Source: SG8-40 sp963792855 (GTDB lineage: Bacteria > Pseudomonadota > Gammaproteobacteria > Burkholderiales > Eutrophovitaceae). From it: a stretch of DNA of 64,000 bases. Numbering within the stretch: position 1 is the first letter of the stretch; each line of letters starts with the position of its first letter. Made by a program: the position numbers and the translations under genes. Where the stretch lies: the NCBI GenBank assembly GCA_963792855.1, contig CAWBXZ010000013.1, positions 186,001 to 250,000 on the forward strand, written 5' to 3'. Below are positions 19,988-29,144 of the stretch, one piece after another. Under the pieces are notes generated by a model. The model worked only from the letters and a program-made list of their open reading frames with translations. It did not search any database and was not told the origin of the DNA.

Positions 19988-20025
19988 CTCGCGGTCACAA
20001 TGCAAAACCCTGAGGACTGTTCGAC

Positions 20026-20916
20026 ATGACATCAATTGAATCGCAAGGCCAGAAATTCCGCGATGCGGTCGCTGAAGAAAAACCACTGCAAGTCATCGGT
20101 GCCATCAACGCCTACCATGCACGGCTTGCCGAACGCACCGGTTACAAGGCCATCTACCTGTCCGGCGGCGGCGTTGCCGCGGGCTCGCTCGGTCTTCCCG
20201 ACCTGGGCATTTCCTCGCTCGACGACGTGCTTACCGACGTGCGCCGCATCACCGACGTATGCGCATTGCCGCTGCTGGTCGATGTCGACACCGGGTTTGG
20301 CGGCGCCTTCAACATCGCGCGCACGGTGAAATCCCTGATCAAGTTCGGTGCCGGCGCCATGCACATCGAGGACCAGGTACAGAGCAAACGCTGCGGCCAC
20401 CGCCCCGGCAAGGAAATCGTTTCGAAAAGTGAAATGGTGGACCGCATCAAGGCTGCCGCCGACGCCCGTACCGATCCGGGCTTCGTTATCATGGCGCGCA
20501 CTGACGCGCTGGCGGTTGAAGGGCTGGATGCCGCTATCGAGCGCGCTGGCGCCTGCGTCGAAGCGGGCGCGGACATGATTTTTCCGGAAGCGATGACCGA
20601 GTTGTCGATGTACAAGAAATTCGCGGAAGCGGTTAAAGTACCGATCCTCGCCAACATCACTGAATTCGGCCACACGCCCTTGTTTACCGTAGACGAACTG
20701 CGATCGGTCAATGTCTCGCTGGTGCTGTATCCGCTGTCGGCATTCCGCGCCATGAACAAGGCCGCGCTGAACGTCTACCAGACGCTGCGAAAGGAAGGCA
20801 CGCAGAAAAGCGTGGTCGACACGATGCAAACCCGCGACGAACTTTACGATTACCTGGATTACCACAAATTCGAGCAAAAGCTCGACGAACTCTTCGCAAA
20901 GGAAAAGCAATCATGA
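20026..20916 (+). CDS. prpB: 2-methylisocitrate lyase
   Basis: This 296-residue PEP-mutase/isocitrate-lyase superfamily enzyme cleaves 2-methylisocitrate to succinate and pyruvate. The catalytic loop KRCGHRPGKEIV is present, as are the metal-binding DVDTGFGG and EDQV segments. It overlaps prpC by 4 bases (ATGA), which indicates translational coupling. Length and motifs are those of PrpB (about 295 residues). Confidence 0.95.
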   Translation: MTSIESQGQKFRDAVAEEKPLQVIGAINAYHARLAERTGYKAIYLSGGGVAAGSLGLPDLGISSLDDVLTDVRRITDVCALPLLVDVDTGFGGAFNIARTVKSLIKFGAGAMHIEDQVQSKRCGHRPGKEIVSKSEMVDRIKAAADARTDPGFVIMARTDALAVEGLDAAIERAGACVEAGADMIFPEAMTELSMYKKFAEAVKVPILANITEFGHTPLFTVDELRSVNVSLVLYPLSAFRAMNKAALNVYQTLRKEGTQKSVVDTMQTRDELYDYLDYHKFEQKLDELFAKEKQS

Positions 20917-22070
20917 AGACTGCCGAGCAGGCCAAGCCCAAACCGAAGAAGTCCGTAGCACTTTCCGGCGTACCGGCCGGCAATACCGCACTTTGCACCG
21001 TCGGGCGCACCGGCAACGATCTTCACTATCGCGGTTACGACATTCTTGATTTCGCCGAGGACGCCGAGTTCGAGGAGATTGCCTATCTCCTTATTCACGA
21101 CAAGCTCCCCACCCGCGCCGAGTTGCTGAACTACAAGCTCAAGCTCAAGGCAATGCGCGGCCTGCCCGCCAACGTCAAGGCGGTACTCGAATGGTTGCCG
21201 GCAGCGGCGCATCCGATGGATGTGCTGCGCACCGGCTGCTCGGCACTTGGCACAACGCTTCCGGAGAAGGACAACCACAACGTGCAGGGTGCGCGCGACA
21301 TCGCCGACCGCTTGATGGCCTCGTTCGGTTCGATGCTGCTGTACTGGTATCACTGGAGCCATAATGGCCGGCGCATCGAAACCGAGACGGACGACGATTC
21401 CATTGGCGGTCATTTTCTGCACATGCTGCACGGCGAAGAGCCTTCCGAGCTATGGGAGCGCGCCATGCATACCTCGTTGATTCTCTACGCCGAGCATGAA
21501 TTCAACGCATCGACCTTTACCGGGCGCGTCATTGCCGGCACCGCCTCCGATATGTATTCGTCCATCACCGGCGCCATCGGCGCCTTGCGCGGACCCAAGC
21601 ACGGCGGCGCCAACGAGGTCGCTTACGAGATCCAGCAGCGTTATCACACGCCGGCCGAAGCCGAAGCCGACATCAAGGCACGCATCGCCAACAAGGAAAT
21701 CGTCATCGGATTCGGCCATCCTGTCTATACCATTGCCGACCCGCGCAACAACGTCATCAAGGAAGTGTCTCGCCGCTTGTGCCACGACACCGGCAACATG
21801 AACCTGTTCGACATCGCCGAGCGCATCGAAACGGTGATGTGGGAAGAGAAGAAAATGTTCGCCAATCTCGACTGGTTCTCGGCAGTGAGTTACAGCCAGA
21901 TGGGCATTCCGACCGCCATGTTCACCCCGATTTTCGTGATTGCCCGCACCTCGGGATGGGCCGCTCACGTCATCGAGCAGCGCCAGGACGGCAAGATCAT
22001 CCGGCCGAGCGCCAATTACACCGGTCCGGAAAACCAGAAATGGCACCCGATCGAGAAGCGCAAGAGCTGA
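20913..22070 (+). CDS. prpC: 2-methylcitrate synthase
   Basis: This 385-residue citrate-synthase-family enzyme condenses propionyl-CoA with oxaloacetate. It has YAEHEFNASTFTGRV and IGFGHPVYTIADPR, the PrpC equivalents of the citrate synthase catalytic segments, and GGANEVAYEIQQRY. It is shorter than gltA and lacks the gltA N-terminal domain, as expected of the methylcitrate subgroup. Being directly between prpB and prpD supports the assignment. Confidence 0.95.
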   Translation: MKTAEQAKPKPKKSVALSGVPAGNTALCTVGRTGNDLHYRGYDILDFAEDAEFEEIAYLLIHDKLPTRAELLNYKLKLKAMRGLPANVKAVLEWLPAAAHPMDVLRTGCSALGTTLPEKDNHNVQGARDIADRLMASFGSMLLYWYHWSHNGRRIETETDDDSIGGHFLHMLHGEEPSELWERAMHTSLILYAEHEFNASTFTGRVIAGTASDMYSSITGAIGALRGPKHGGANEVAYEIQQRYHTPAEAEADIKARIANKEIVIGFGHPVYTIADPRNNVIKEVSRRLCHDTGNMNLFDIAERIETVMWEEKKMFANLDWFSAVSYSQMGIPTAMFTPIFVIARTSGWAAHVIEQRQDGKIIRPSANYTGPENQKWHPIEKRKS

Positions 22071-22138
22071 AGACCGCATCTGCAGGCGTTACGCAAACCA
22101 ATTCACTTTCTTTATCCTTTATCAGGAAACAACGTTAA

Positions 22139-23590
22139 ATGTCCGCTCATATCTCCAACGTTCGCCCGAAACCCGACAAGGTTCTGGTGGATATCGCCAA
22201 CTATGCCGCCAAGGCCAGCATCTCCAGCAAACAGGCGTACGAGACTGCCCGCTATTGCCTGATGGATACGCTCGGTTGCGGGCTGGAAGCCCTCGAGTAC
22301 CCGGCTTGCACCAAGCTGCTCGGCCCTATCGTGCCCGGCACAGTTGTCCCGAACGGCGCAAAGGTTCCCGGCACGCAGTTTCAGCTCGATCCGGTTCAGG
22401 CGGCATTCAACATCGGCGCCATGATCCGCTGGCTTGACTTCAACGACACCTGGCTGGCGGCCGAATGGGGCCATCCATCGGACAATCTCGGCGGCATCCT
22501 CGCCACCGCGGACTGGCTGTCGCGCAATGCCGTCGCCGCCGGCAAGAAACCACTTACCATGCAGGATGTGCTCACCGGCATGATCAAGGCTCATGAAATA
22601 CAGGGCTGTATCGCGCTGGAGAACAGTTTCAACAAGGTCGGGCTGGACCACGTGGTGCTGGTGAAAGTCGCCTCTACCGCGGTGATTGCGAACATGCTGG
22701 GATTGTCCAAAGACGAAATCATCGACGCGGTGTCGCTGGCCTGGGTCGATGGTCAGTCGCTGCGCACCTACCGCCATGCACCCAACACCGGTTCGCGCAA
22801 GAGCTGGGCAGCCGGCGACGCGACCAGTCGCGCGGTACGTCTGGCGCTGATGACAAAAACCGGCGAGATGGGCTACCCGTCCGTGCTCTCCGCCAAAGGC
22901 TGGGGTTTCTACGACGTGCTGTTCAAGGGCAAACCGTTCGAGTTCCAGCGCCCGTACGGCAGTTACGTGATGGAAAACGTGCTGTTCAAGATCTCCTTCC
23001 CCGCCGAGTTTCACTCACAAACGGCGGTCGAGTGCGCCATGGACATCCATCAACAGCTGGCAAAAGCCGGGCGCAAACCCGAGGACATCAAGAAGATCAC
23101 CATTCGCACTCACGAAGCGTGCATCCGCATCATCGACAAGAAGGGCCCGCTGAACAATCCGGCCGACCGCGATCACTGCATCCAGTACATGGTGGCCGTG
23201 CCGATCATCTTCGGGCGCCTGACCGCTTCGGATTACGAAGACGTCATTGCCTCCGATCCGCGCATCGACAAGCTGCGCGACAAGATTGTCTGTGTCGAGG
23301 ACAAGCAGTTCACGAAGGACTATCACGATCCGGAAAAACGCTCGATTGCCAACGCACTGATGGTCGAGTTCAAGGACGGCAAGAAGCTCGGGGAATTCGT
23401 CTGCGAATATCCGATCGGACACAAGCGCCGCCGCAAGGAAGGCATGCCGGTACTGGTCGAGAAGTTCAAGACCAATCTGGCGCGCCGTTTCCCGGCGAAG
23501 CAGCAAAAGACCATTCTCGACCTGTGCATGGACGAGAAGAAACTGGCCGCGACCCCGGTCAACGAGTTCGTCGACCTGTTTGTCATTTGA
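22139..23590 (+). CDS. prpD: 2-methylcitrate dehydratase
   Basis: This 483-residue MmgE/PrpD-family enzyme dehydrates 2-methylcitrate to 2-methyl-cis-aconitate. Seen are the N-terminal helical region, the conserved DFNDTWLAAEWGHPSDNLGGIL near residue 100 and the segment AGDATSRAVRLALMT. It completes prpBCD. With a PrpD-type dehydratase present, neither AcnD nor PrpF is needed, and neither was found. The acnA product downstream could do the following hydration to methylisocitrate. Confidence 0.95.
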   Translation: MSAHISNVRPKPDKVLVDIANYAAKASISSKQAYETARYCLMDTLGCGLEALEYPACTKLLGPIVPGTVVPNGAKVPGTQFQLDPVQAAFNIGAMIRWLDFNDTWLAAEWGHPSDNLGGILATADWLSRNAVAAGKKPLTMQDVLTGMIKAHEIQGCIALENSFNKVGLDHVVLVKVASTAVIANMLGLSKDEIIDAVSLAWVDGQSLRTYRHAPNTGSRKSWAAGDATSRAVRLALMTKTGEMGYPSVLSAKGWGFYDVLFKGKPFEFQRPYGSYVMENVLFKISFPAEFHSQTAVECAMDIHQQLAKAGRKPEDIKKITIRTHEACIRIIDKKGPLNNPADRDHCIQYMVAVPIIFGRLTASDYEDVIASDPRIDKLRDKIVCVEDKQFTKDYHDPEKRSIANALMVEFKDGKKLGEFVCEYPIGHKRRRKEGMPVLVEKFKTNLARRFPAKQQKTILDLCMDEKKLAATPVNEFVDLFVI

Positions 23591-23616
23591 TCTAACGGGT
23601 CAATGGAGTAAATCCC

Positions 23617-24042
23617 ATGCGGCATCTGCTTCGCCTGAGTGCTCTGGCTGTTTTGATCACCGTATCCACCCTGTCGGTCGCTGGCGGCGACGGCGCGCGC
23701 AAAACCGGCGAATGGGAGATCACCGTAACCGTTAGCGGTCAGAGTCCGCAAACATCGAAGGTCTGCATCGATGCCGGAAGCGACGACATCGCCGCAATGG
23801 CAGGCGGCGGTGTTGCGCAAACCGGTTGTTCGGAATCGCATACCGGGACCGCAGACGGCAAGATCAGCATCCGCTCAGTGTGCCAACAGGGTAATTCCAC
23901 GGTCACGACCAACGGATTGCTGAGCGGTGATCTGCACACTGCCTACCGTGGCGAAGTGGTGAAGAATTATTCACCGCCGCTGTACGGCCGTACGGAGGTC
24001 AGCTCCACGGTTGAGGGACGCTACCTCGGTGAATGTCCCTGA
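23617..24042 (+). CDS. Secreted small protein, DUF3617-like
   Basis: This 141-residue protein has an N-terminal signal peptide (about 1-22, MRHLLRLSALAVLITVSTLSVAG). The remainder has the pattern of DUF3617 proteins: a GEWEITVTV start, KVCID, and further cysteines (three in the mature part plus one close to the C-terminus). The location is probably periplasmic and the function unknown. It lies 26 bases after prpD and 76 bases before acnA on the same strand. Whether it has any role in propionate metabolism cannot be judged from the sequence. Confidence 0.65.
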   Translation: MRHLLRLSALAVLITVSTLSVAGGDGARKTGEWEITVTVSGQSPQTSKVCIDAGSDDIAAMAGGGVAQTGCSESHTGTADGKISIRSVCQQGNSTVTTNGLLSGDLHTAYRGEVVKNYSPPLYGRTEVSSTVEGRYLGECP

Positions 24043-24118
24043 TTATCTGGCAAGCGTTTGTTTTCGAGGCGCGTATAAAGCGGTTCAGGCGCCGGTTCTG
24101 TTCAACAAGGACACCTAA

Positions 24119-26821
24119 ATGAGTCATAACCTGTTCAAGACGTTTCAATCCTTTACGCCGACAAGCGGCAAGAAAGGCAAGTTCTATTCGTTGCCGGCGC
24201 TTGAAAAGGCCGGCATCGGCAAGATCTCGTCGTTGCCGGTATCGATACGAATCGTGCTCGAATCGGTGTTGCGCAACTGCGACGGCAAGAAAGTGACCGA
24301 AGAACACATCCGGCAACTCGCCGGATGGAAGCCGAACGCGAAACGCACCGACGAAATTCCGTTCGTGGTGTCGCGCATTGTGCTGCAGGACTTCACCGGC
24401 GTGCCGCTGCTCGCGGACCTGGCGGCCATGCGCAGCGTGGCCGAGGTCATGTTCAAGGACCCGAAGGTCATCGAACCGCTGGTGCCGGTCGATCTGGTTG
24501 TCGACCACTCGGTGCAGATCGACAACTACGGAACCAGGGACGCGCTCGACCTGAACATGAAACTGGAGTTTCACCGCAACAAGGAGCGCTACCAGTTCAT
24601 GAAATGGGGCATGCAGGCCTTTGACACCTTCAAGGTCGTGCCGCCCGGCATCGGCATCGTGCACCAGGTCAACCTCGAATACCTGGCCCGCGGCGTGCAC
24701 AAGAAGGATGGCGTCTATTACCCCGACACGCTCGTGGGGACCGATTCGCACACCACCATGATCAATGGCATCGGTGTCGTTGGCTGGGGCGTCGGCGGCA
24801 TCGAGGCTGAAGCCGGCATGCTCGGCCAGCCGGTCTACTTCCTGACGCCGGATGTTGTCGGCGTCAATCTCAAGGGCAGCTTGCGCTGGGGCGTGACAGC
24901 GACCGATCTCGTGCTGACCATTACCGAAATGTTGCGCAAGGCGAAAGTGGTCGGCAAATTCGTCGAATTCTTCGGCGACGGTGCCGCCAGCCTTGCAGTC
25001 ACCGACCGCGCCACCATCGCCAACATGGCACCCGAGTACGGCGCCACCATGGGTTTTTTCCCGGTTGACGAAAAGACCGTCGATTTCATGCGCTATACCG
25101 GTCGCAGTGACGACGAAGTCTCTGCGTTTGAAGCCTACTTCAAGGCCCAGGAACTGTTCGGTATGCCGCGCGCCGGCGAACTCCAGTACACGCAGACGCT
25201 GGAACTGGATCTGTCCAGCGTCGAGCCTTCGCTCGCCGGTCCCAAGCGTCCGCAAGACCGCATCCAGATCGGCAAGCTCAAGTCGACCGTCACGAAACTG
25301 TACTCGGCCCCGGCGGCAGACGGCGGTTTCGCCAGAGACGGCGCCGACCTGCCGAAGCGGTTCAAGACCAGCGACGGCATCGACATTGGTTCGGGCGACG
25401 TCCTGATCGCGGCCATCACCTCTTGCACCAATACCTCGAATCCGAGCGTGCTGATCGCTGCTGGCCTGCTGGCGAAGAAAGCCGCCGAAAAAGGCCTCAC
25501 GGTCAAGAAACATATCAAGACTTCGCTCGCACCCGGTTCCCGTGTCGTCACCGAATACCTCAAGAAAGCCGGACTGCTGCCGTCACTGGAAAAACTCGGC
25601 TTTTACCTGGCCGGATACGGTTGCACGACCTGCATCGGCAACGCCGGCCCGCTGGCGGCACCGATCGAGGAAGCAATCACGCAGAACGACCTGGTGTGCG
25701 CCGCCGTCCTGTCGGGCAACCGCAATTTCGAGGCACGCATTCATGCCAACATCCGCGCGAATTTCCTCGCCAGTCCTCCTCTGGTTGTCGCCTACGCGAT
25801 CGCCGGAACCGTGCTCAAGGACCTCATGACCGAGCCGCTCGGCACCGGCAAGGACGGCAAGCCGGTGTACCTGGGTGATGTGTGGCCCCAACCGCAGGAA
25901 GTCGCGGACGCGCTCAGGTTCGCAACCGACGCCAAGACATTCCGCAGACTCTACAAGGACCTGGCGAATGCCACCCCCCTGTGGAAGGACGTTCCGTCAT
26001 CGGCTGGCGAGGTCTACAACTGGCCGGCGTCGACCTACATCGCACAGCCGCCTTTCTTCAGCGGCTTCGGCATGCGTCCGGGCCGTGTCGGTGACATCAG
26101 GGGCGCCCGGGCGCTTGGCATCTTCGGCGACTCGGTCACAACCGATCACATCTCGCCGGCCGGTGCCATCAAGGAAACGTCCCCGGCAGGCCAGTACCTG
26201 ATCGCCAACGGAGTAAACAAGGCCGATTTCAACAGCTACGGCGCGCGGCGCGGCAATCATGAAGTGATGATGCGCGGCACCTTCGCCAACGTGCGCATCA
26301 AGAACCTGATGCTGCCGGCCAATTCCGACGGCACGCGCGTCGAAGGCGGCTGGACCTTGCACCAGCCGGACGGCGAAAAGATGTCGATTTACGATGCGGC
26401 GATGCGCTATGTCGAAGCCGAAACACCGACGGTGGTCTTCGGTGGCGAGGAATACGGCACCGGATCGTCGCGCGACTGGGCCGCCAAGGGCACCCAGTTA
26501 CTGGGGGTCAAGGCCGTGGTTGCACGCAGCTTCGAGCGCATCCACCGCTCCAACCTGGTCGGCATGGGTGTGCTCCCGCTGCAGTTCAAGGGCAAGGATT
26601 CGGCCGCTTCGCTGGGTATCAAGGGCGATGAAACCTTTGACATCGTCGGCCTCGATTCGCTCAAGCCGCAACAGGACATCAAGCTCGTCATCACGCGCAA
26701 GGACGGCTCCCGCAAGGAAGTCACGTTACTGCTGCGTATCGACACCGCGATCGAGATCGATTACTTCCGGCACGGCGGCATCCTGCCCTACGTTCTGCGC
26801 GAATTGCTGGAAACCGCCTGA
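24119..26821 (+). CDS. acnA: Aconitate hydratase A
   Basis: This 900-residue [4Fe-4S] enzyme isomerises citrate to isocitrate. Cluster ligands are in ITSCTNTSNPSV (first Cys) and YGCTTCIGNAGPL (two further Cys). The C-terminal swivel domain has GDSVTTDHISPAGAI and EEYGTGSSRDWAAKG. Length and order fit AcnA/IRP-type aconitases. In the operon after prpBCD it could also hydrate 2-methyl-cis-aconitate; AcnA and AcnB can contribute to that step in other bacteria. No PrpF is present, so an AcnD role is unlikely. Confidence 0.93.
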   Translation: MSHNLFKTFQSFTPTSGKKGKFYSLPALEKAGIGKISSLPVSIRIVLESVLRNCDGKKVTEEHIRQLAGWKPNAKRTDEIPFVVSRIVLQDFTGVPLLADLAAMRSVAEVMFKDPKVIEPLVPVDLVVDHSVQIDNYGTRDALDLNMKLEFHRNKERYQFMKWGMQAFDTFKVVPPGIGIVHQVNLEYLARGVHKKDGVYYPDTLVGTDSHTTMINGIGVVGWGVGGIEAEAGMLGQPVYFLTPDVVGVNLKGSLRWGVTATDLVLTITEMLRKAKVVGKFVEFFGDGAASLAVTDRATIANMAPEYGATMGFFPVDEKTVDFMRYTGRSDDEVSAFEAYFKAQELFGMPRAGELQYTQTLELDLSSVEPSLAGPKRPQDRIQIGKLKSTVTKLYSAPAADGGFARDGADLPKRFKTSDGIDIGSGDVLIAAITSCTNTSNPSVLIAAGLLAKKAAEKGLTVKKHIKTSLAPGSRVVTEYLKKAGLLPSLEKLGFYLAGYGCTTCIGNAGPLAAPIEEAITQNDLVCAAVLSGNRNFEARIHANIRANFLASPPLVVAYAIAGTVLKDLMTEPLGTGKDGKPVYLGDVWPQPQEVADALRFATDAKTFRRLYKDLANATPLWKDVPSSAGEVYNWPASTYIAQPPFFSGFGMRPGRVGDIRGARALGIFGDSVTTDHISPAGAIKETSPAGQYLIANGVNKADFNSYGARRGNHEVMMRGTFANVRIKNLMLPANSDGTRVEGGWTLHQPDGEKMSIYDAAMRYVEAETPTVVFGGEEYGTGSSRDWAAKGTQLLGVKAVVARSFERIHRSNLVGMGVLPLQFKGKDSAASLGIKGDETFDIVGLDSLKPQQDIKLVITRKDGSRKEVTLLLRIDTAIEIDYFRHGGILPYVLRELLETA

Positions 26822-26823
26822 AC

Positions 26824-27696
26824 GTGCCTACACCGCCGGCCAGACCGTCCTCGCCTTGGCGGCGCCCGAGGGACAAGGGCGCCGCCGGCGCGGCTCCGGC
26901 CGGCGGCGACAGCGGCTCGCAAAACCGGCAGGCAGACAATACCGAAAGCCCGGCGAAGAGCCTGCATGGCAACGAGGGCGTGCGCATTTCCAAACTGATG
27001 TCAGAGCGCGGCATGTGCTCGCGTCGCGAAGCCGATGATTACATCGCACGCGGCTGGGTCTACGTCGACGGGCGCAAGGTCGAGGAACTCGGTAGCCGCG
27101 CCGATCCATCGGCGCAGATCACACTCGACAAGCGCAGTGCCGCCATACAGAAGGTCACCGTCCTGATCAACAAGCCGGTTGGCTATGTCTCCGGCCAGGC
27201 CGAGGACGGCTATCGCCCGGCGATTGCGCTGGTCATACCGGAGAACCGAAATTCCGATGACGTCTCGCCAATCCGTTTCGAACGCCAGCACCTGAAGGGC
27301 CTCGCGCCTGCCGGTCGGCTCGACATCGATTCCACGGGCTTACTGGTTCTCACACAGGACGGACGCATCGCCAAACATCTCATCGGACAGGATTCGCGCA
27401 TCGAAAAGGAGTACCTGGTCCGCGTCGAAGGAAAGCTCAGTGATCAGGACTTGAATCGGCTCAACCACGGCCTGATCCTGGACGGCAAACCGCTCAAACC
27501 GGCCAAGGTGTCCTGGCTCAACGAAGACCAGTTGCGATTCGTCTTGCGCGAAGGCCGCAAGCGGCAGATCCGGCGCATGTGCGAGCTGGTCGGTCTCAAG
27601 GTCACCGGTCTCAAGCGCGTGCGTATCGGCAGCGTCAAACTCGGCAAACTGCCGCTCGGTCAATGGCGCTATCTGGGCGAGAACGAACGCTTCTGA
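26824..27696 (+). CDS. 23S rRNA pseudouridine synthase, RluB/RluF type
   Basis: This 290-residue protein has an unusual Pro/Ala/Arg-rich leader of about 55 residues, then an S4 RNA-binding domain (VRISKLMSERGMCSRREADDYIARGWVYVDG) and a pseudouridine synthase catalytic domain with the RLDIDSTGLLVLTQDG motif holding the catalytic Asp, and GRKRQIRRMCELVG. It begins at a GTG 2 bases after the acnA stop. A shorter protein starting closer to the S4 domain is possible. The RluF versus RluB target cannot be decided from what is visible, although YVSGQAEDGY resembles RluF. Confidence 0.85.
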   Translation: MPTPPARPSSPWRRPRDKGAAGAAPAGGDSGSQNRQADNTESPAKSLHGNEGVRISKLMSERGMCSRREADDYIARGWVYVDGRKVEELGSRADPSAQITLDKRSAAIQKVTVLINKPVGYVSGQAEDGYRPAIALVIPENRNSDDVSPIRFERQHLKGLAPAGRLDIDSTGLLVLTQDGRIAKHLIGQDSRIEKEYLVRVEGKLSDQDLNRLNHGLILDGKPLKPAKVSWLNEDQLRFVLREGRKRQIRRMCELVGLKVTGLKRVRIGSVKLGKLPLGQWRYLGENERF

Positions 27697-27781
27697 TTCA
27701 CGCCATCCCGAGTGGGGTTCTTCTCCACGTGGCAACGTGCAGGATGCGCCCGGCGGCGAATCATTAACGAACCAGCGATCC

Positions 27782-29143
27782 ATGGCAACGTCCAGCAGAA
27801 AATCACGAAATACGAAACGCGGCTCCGGGTCCAACCGCGACCTGATCGATCGCACGCTCGCCGCCGTGTGGCACCCGTGTACCCAGATGAAGGTTCACGA
27901 AACGTTTCCGCCGCTGCCGGTGCTTCGCGGAGAAGGCGCGTGGCTGATGGATGCCGACGGGCGGCGTTACCTCGATGCGATCAGTTCCTGGTGGGTCAAC
28001 CTGTTTGGCCACAGCAACGCAAGCATCAATGCCGCCTTGCGTGACCAACTGGATCGTCTGGAACACGTGATCCTCGCCGGCTTCACCCACGAACCGGTCA
28101 TCGAACTCTCGGAACGCCTGGGTGCACTCACCGGGCAGCGTCTCGGGCACTGCTTTTACGCATCCGATGGCTCCTCCGCCGTCGAGATCGCATTGAAGAT
28201 GAGCATGCACTACTGGCGCAACTGCGGACAGCCTCGCAAGACAGGCTTCGTCACGGTTGCCGGCGGCTATCACGGCGAAACGCTGGGCGCGCTTTCGGTG
28301 TCCGACGTCGCGTTGTTTCGCGACGCCTACGCGCCGCTGCTGCGCGAGAGCAGCACCGTGCCCAGCCCCGACTGGCGCAACGCGGAGCCTGGCGAGTCTG
28401 CCAAAGACGTCGCGGTACGCGCGGCAGGGCAACTGGAGCGACACCTCGCGGCGCACGCCGACGATATTGCCGCGGTCATCGTCGAACCACTGGTGCAGTG
28501 TGCCAATCGGATGGCCATGCACGACCCCGAATACCTGCGGCTTGCGCGCGCGGCCTGCGACCGCCACGGCGTCCACCTGATCGCCGACGAAATCGCTGTC
28601 GGTTTCGGCCGCACCGGCACTTTCTTCGCGCACGAAGCGGCAGGCATCACGCCCGATTTCATGAGCCTCTCCAAAGGCATCACCGGCGGCTACCTGCCCC
28701 TGTCAGTCGTCATGTGCCGCGACGAAATCTACCGGGCCTTCTACTCGGACGAGTTCACCCGCGGCTTCCTGCATTCGCATTCCTACACCGGCAATGCACT
28801 GGCCTGCCGCGCGGCCCTCGCGGTACTCGACCTGTTCGAACAGCAGGACGTGCTGGCAGCCAACCGCGAACGCGCCCGGTCAATACTCGATGCCGCGCAA
28901 CCACTGAGCGCGCACCCGCGCGTATCCCATCTGCGCCAGACCGGCATGATCACGGCCTTTGACGTCGACACCGACGATCCGGCGTTTTCCCGGCGTTATC
29001 ATCTCGCCGCGCTCGAGCGCGGCGTGCTGCTGCGTCCCATCGGCAATACCGTGTACTTCATGCCGCCTTACGTACTGCGCGATACGGACGTCGAGCAACT
29101 GATTGACGGCGCCCGGCAAGCGCTCGAAACCACCCTGGCATGA
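27782..29143 (+). CDS. bioA: Adenosylmethionine--8-amino-7-oxononanoate aminotransferase
   Basis: This 453-residue class III aminotransferase converts KAPA to DAPA in biotin synthesis, using S-adenosylmethionine as amino donor. Seen are AAVWHPCTQMKVHE near the N-terminus (the BioA signature), SSWWVNLFGHSN, YHGETLGALSVS and the PLP lysine in MSLSKGITGGYLP. An upstream GTG at 27737 is in frame; the ATG at 27782 is preferred because the added residues are not family-like. bioF starts 2 bases after the stop. Confidence 0.93.
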   Translation: MATSSRKSRNTKRGSGSNRDLIDRTLAAVWHPCTQMKVHETFPPLPVLRGEGAWLMDADGRRYLDAISSWWVNLFGHSNASINAALRDQLDRLEHVILAGFTHEPVIELSERLGALTGQRLGHCFYASDGSSAVEIALKMSMHYWRNCGQPRKTGFVTVAGGYHGETLGALSVSDVALFRDAYAPLLRESSTVPSPDWRNAEPGESAKDVAVRAAGQLERHLAAHADDIAAVIVEPLVQCANRMAMHDPEYLRLARAACDRHGVHLIADEIAVGFGRTGTFFAHEAAGITPDFMSLSKGITGGYLPLSVVMCRDEIYRAFYSDEFTRGFLHSHSYTGNALACRAALAVLDLFEQQDVLAANRERARSILDAAQPLSAHPRVSHLRQTGMITAFDVDTDDPAFSRRYHLAALERGVLLRPIGNTVYFMPPYVLRDTDVEQLIDGARQALETTLA

Positions 29144-29144
29144 G

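Noticed and set aside
20913..22070. prpC considered as a second copy of gltA
   Set aside because: The shorter length, different N-terminus and position between prpB and prpD show it is methylcitrate synthase.
23999..25513. Long open frame on the minus strand (504 codons) opposite acnA
   Set aside because: It is antisense to a clearly coding gene, is Arg/His/Gly-rich, and shows no recognisable domain; GC-rich coding genes often produce such frames.
24119..26821. Aconitase considered as AcnD of the AcnD/PrpF pathway
   Set aside because: No prpF is present and a PrpD-type dehydratase is encoded, so AcnA is the better call.
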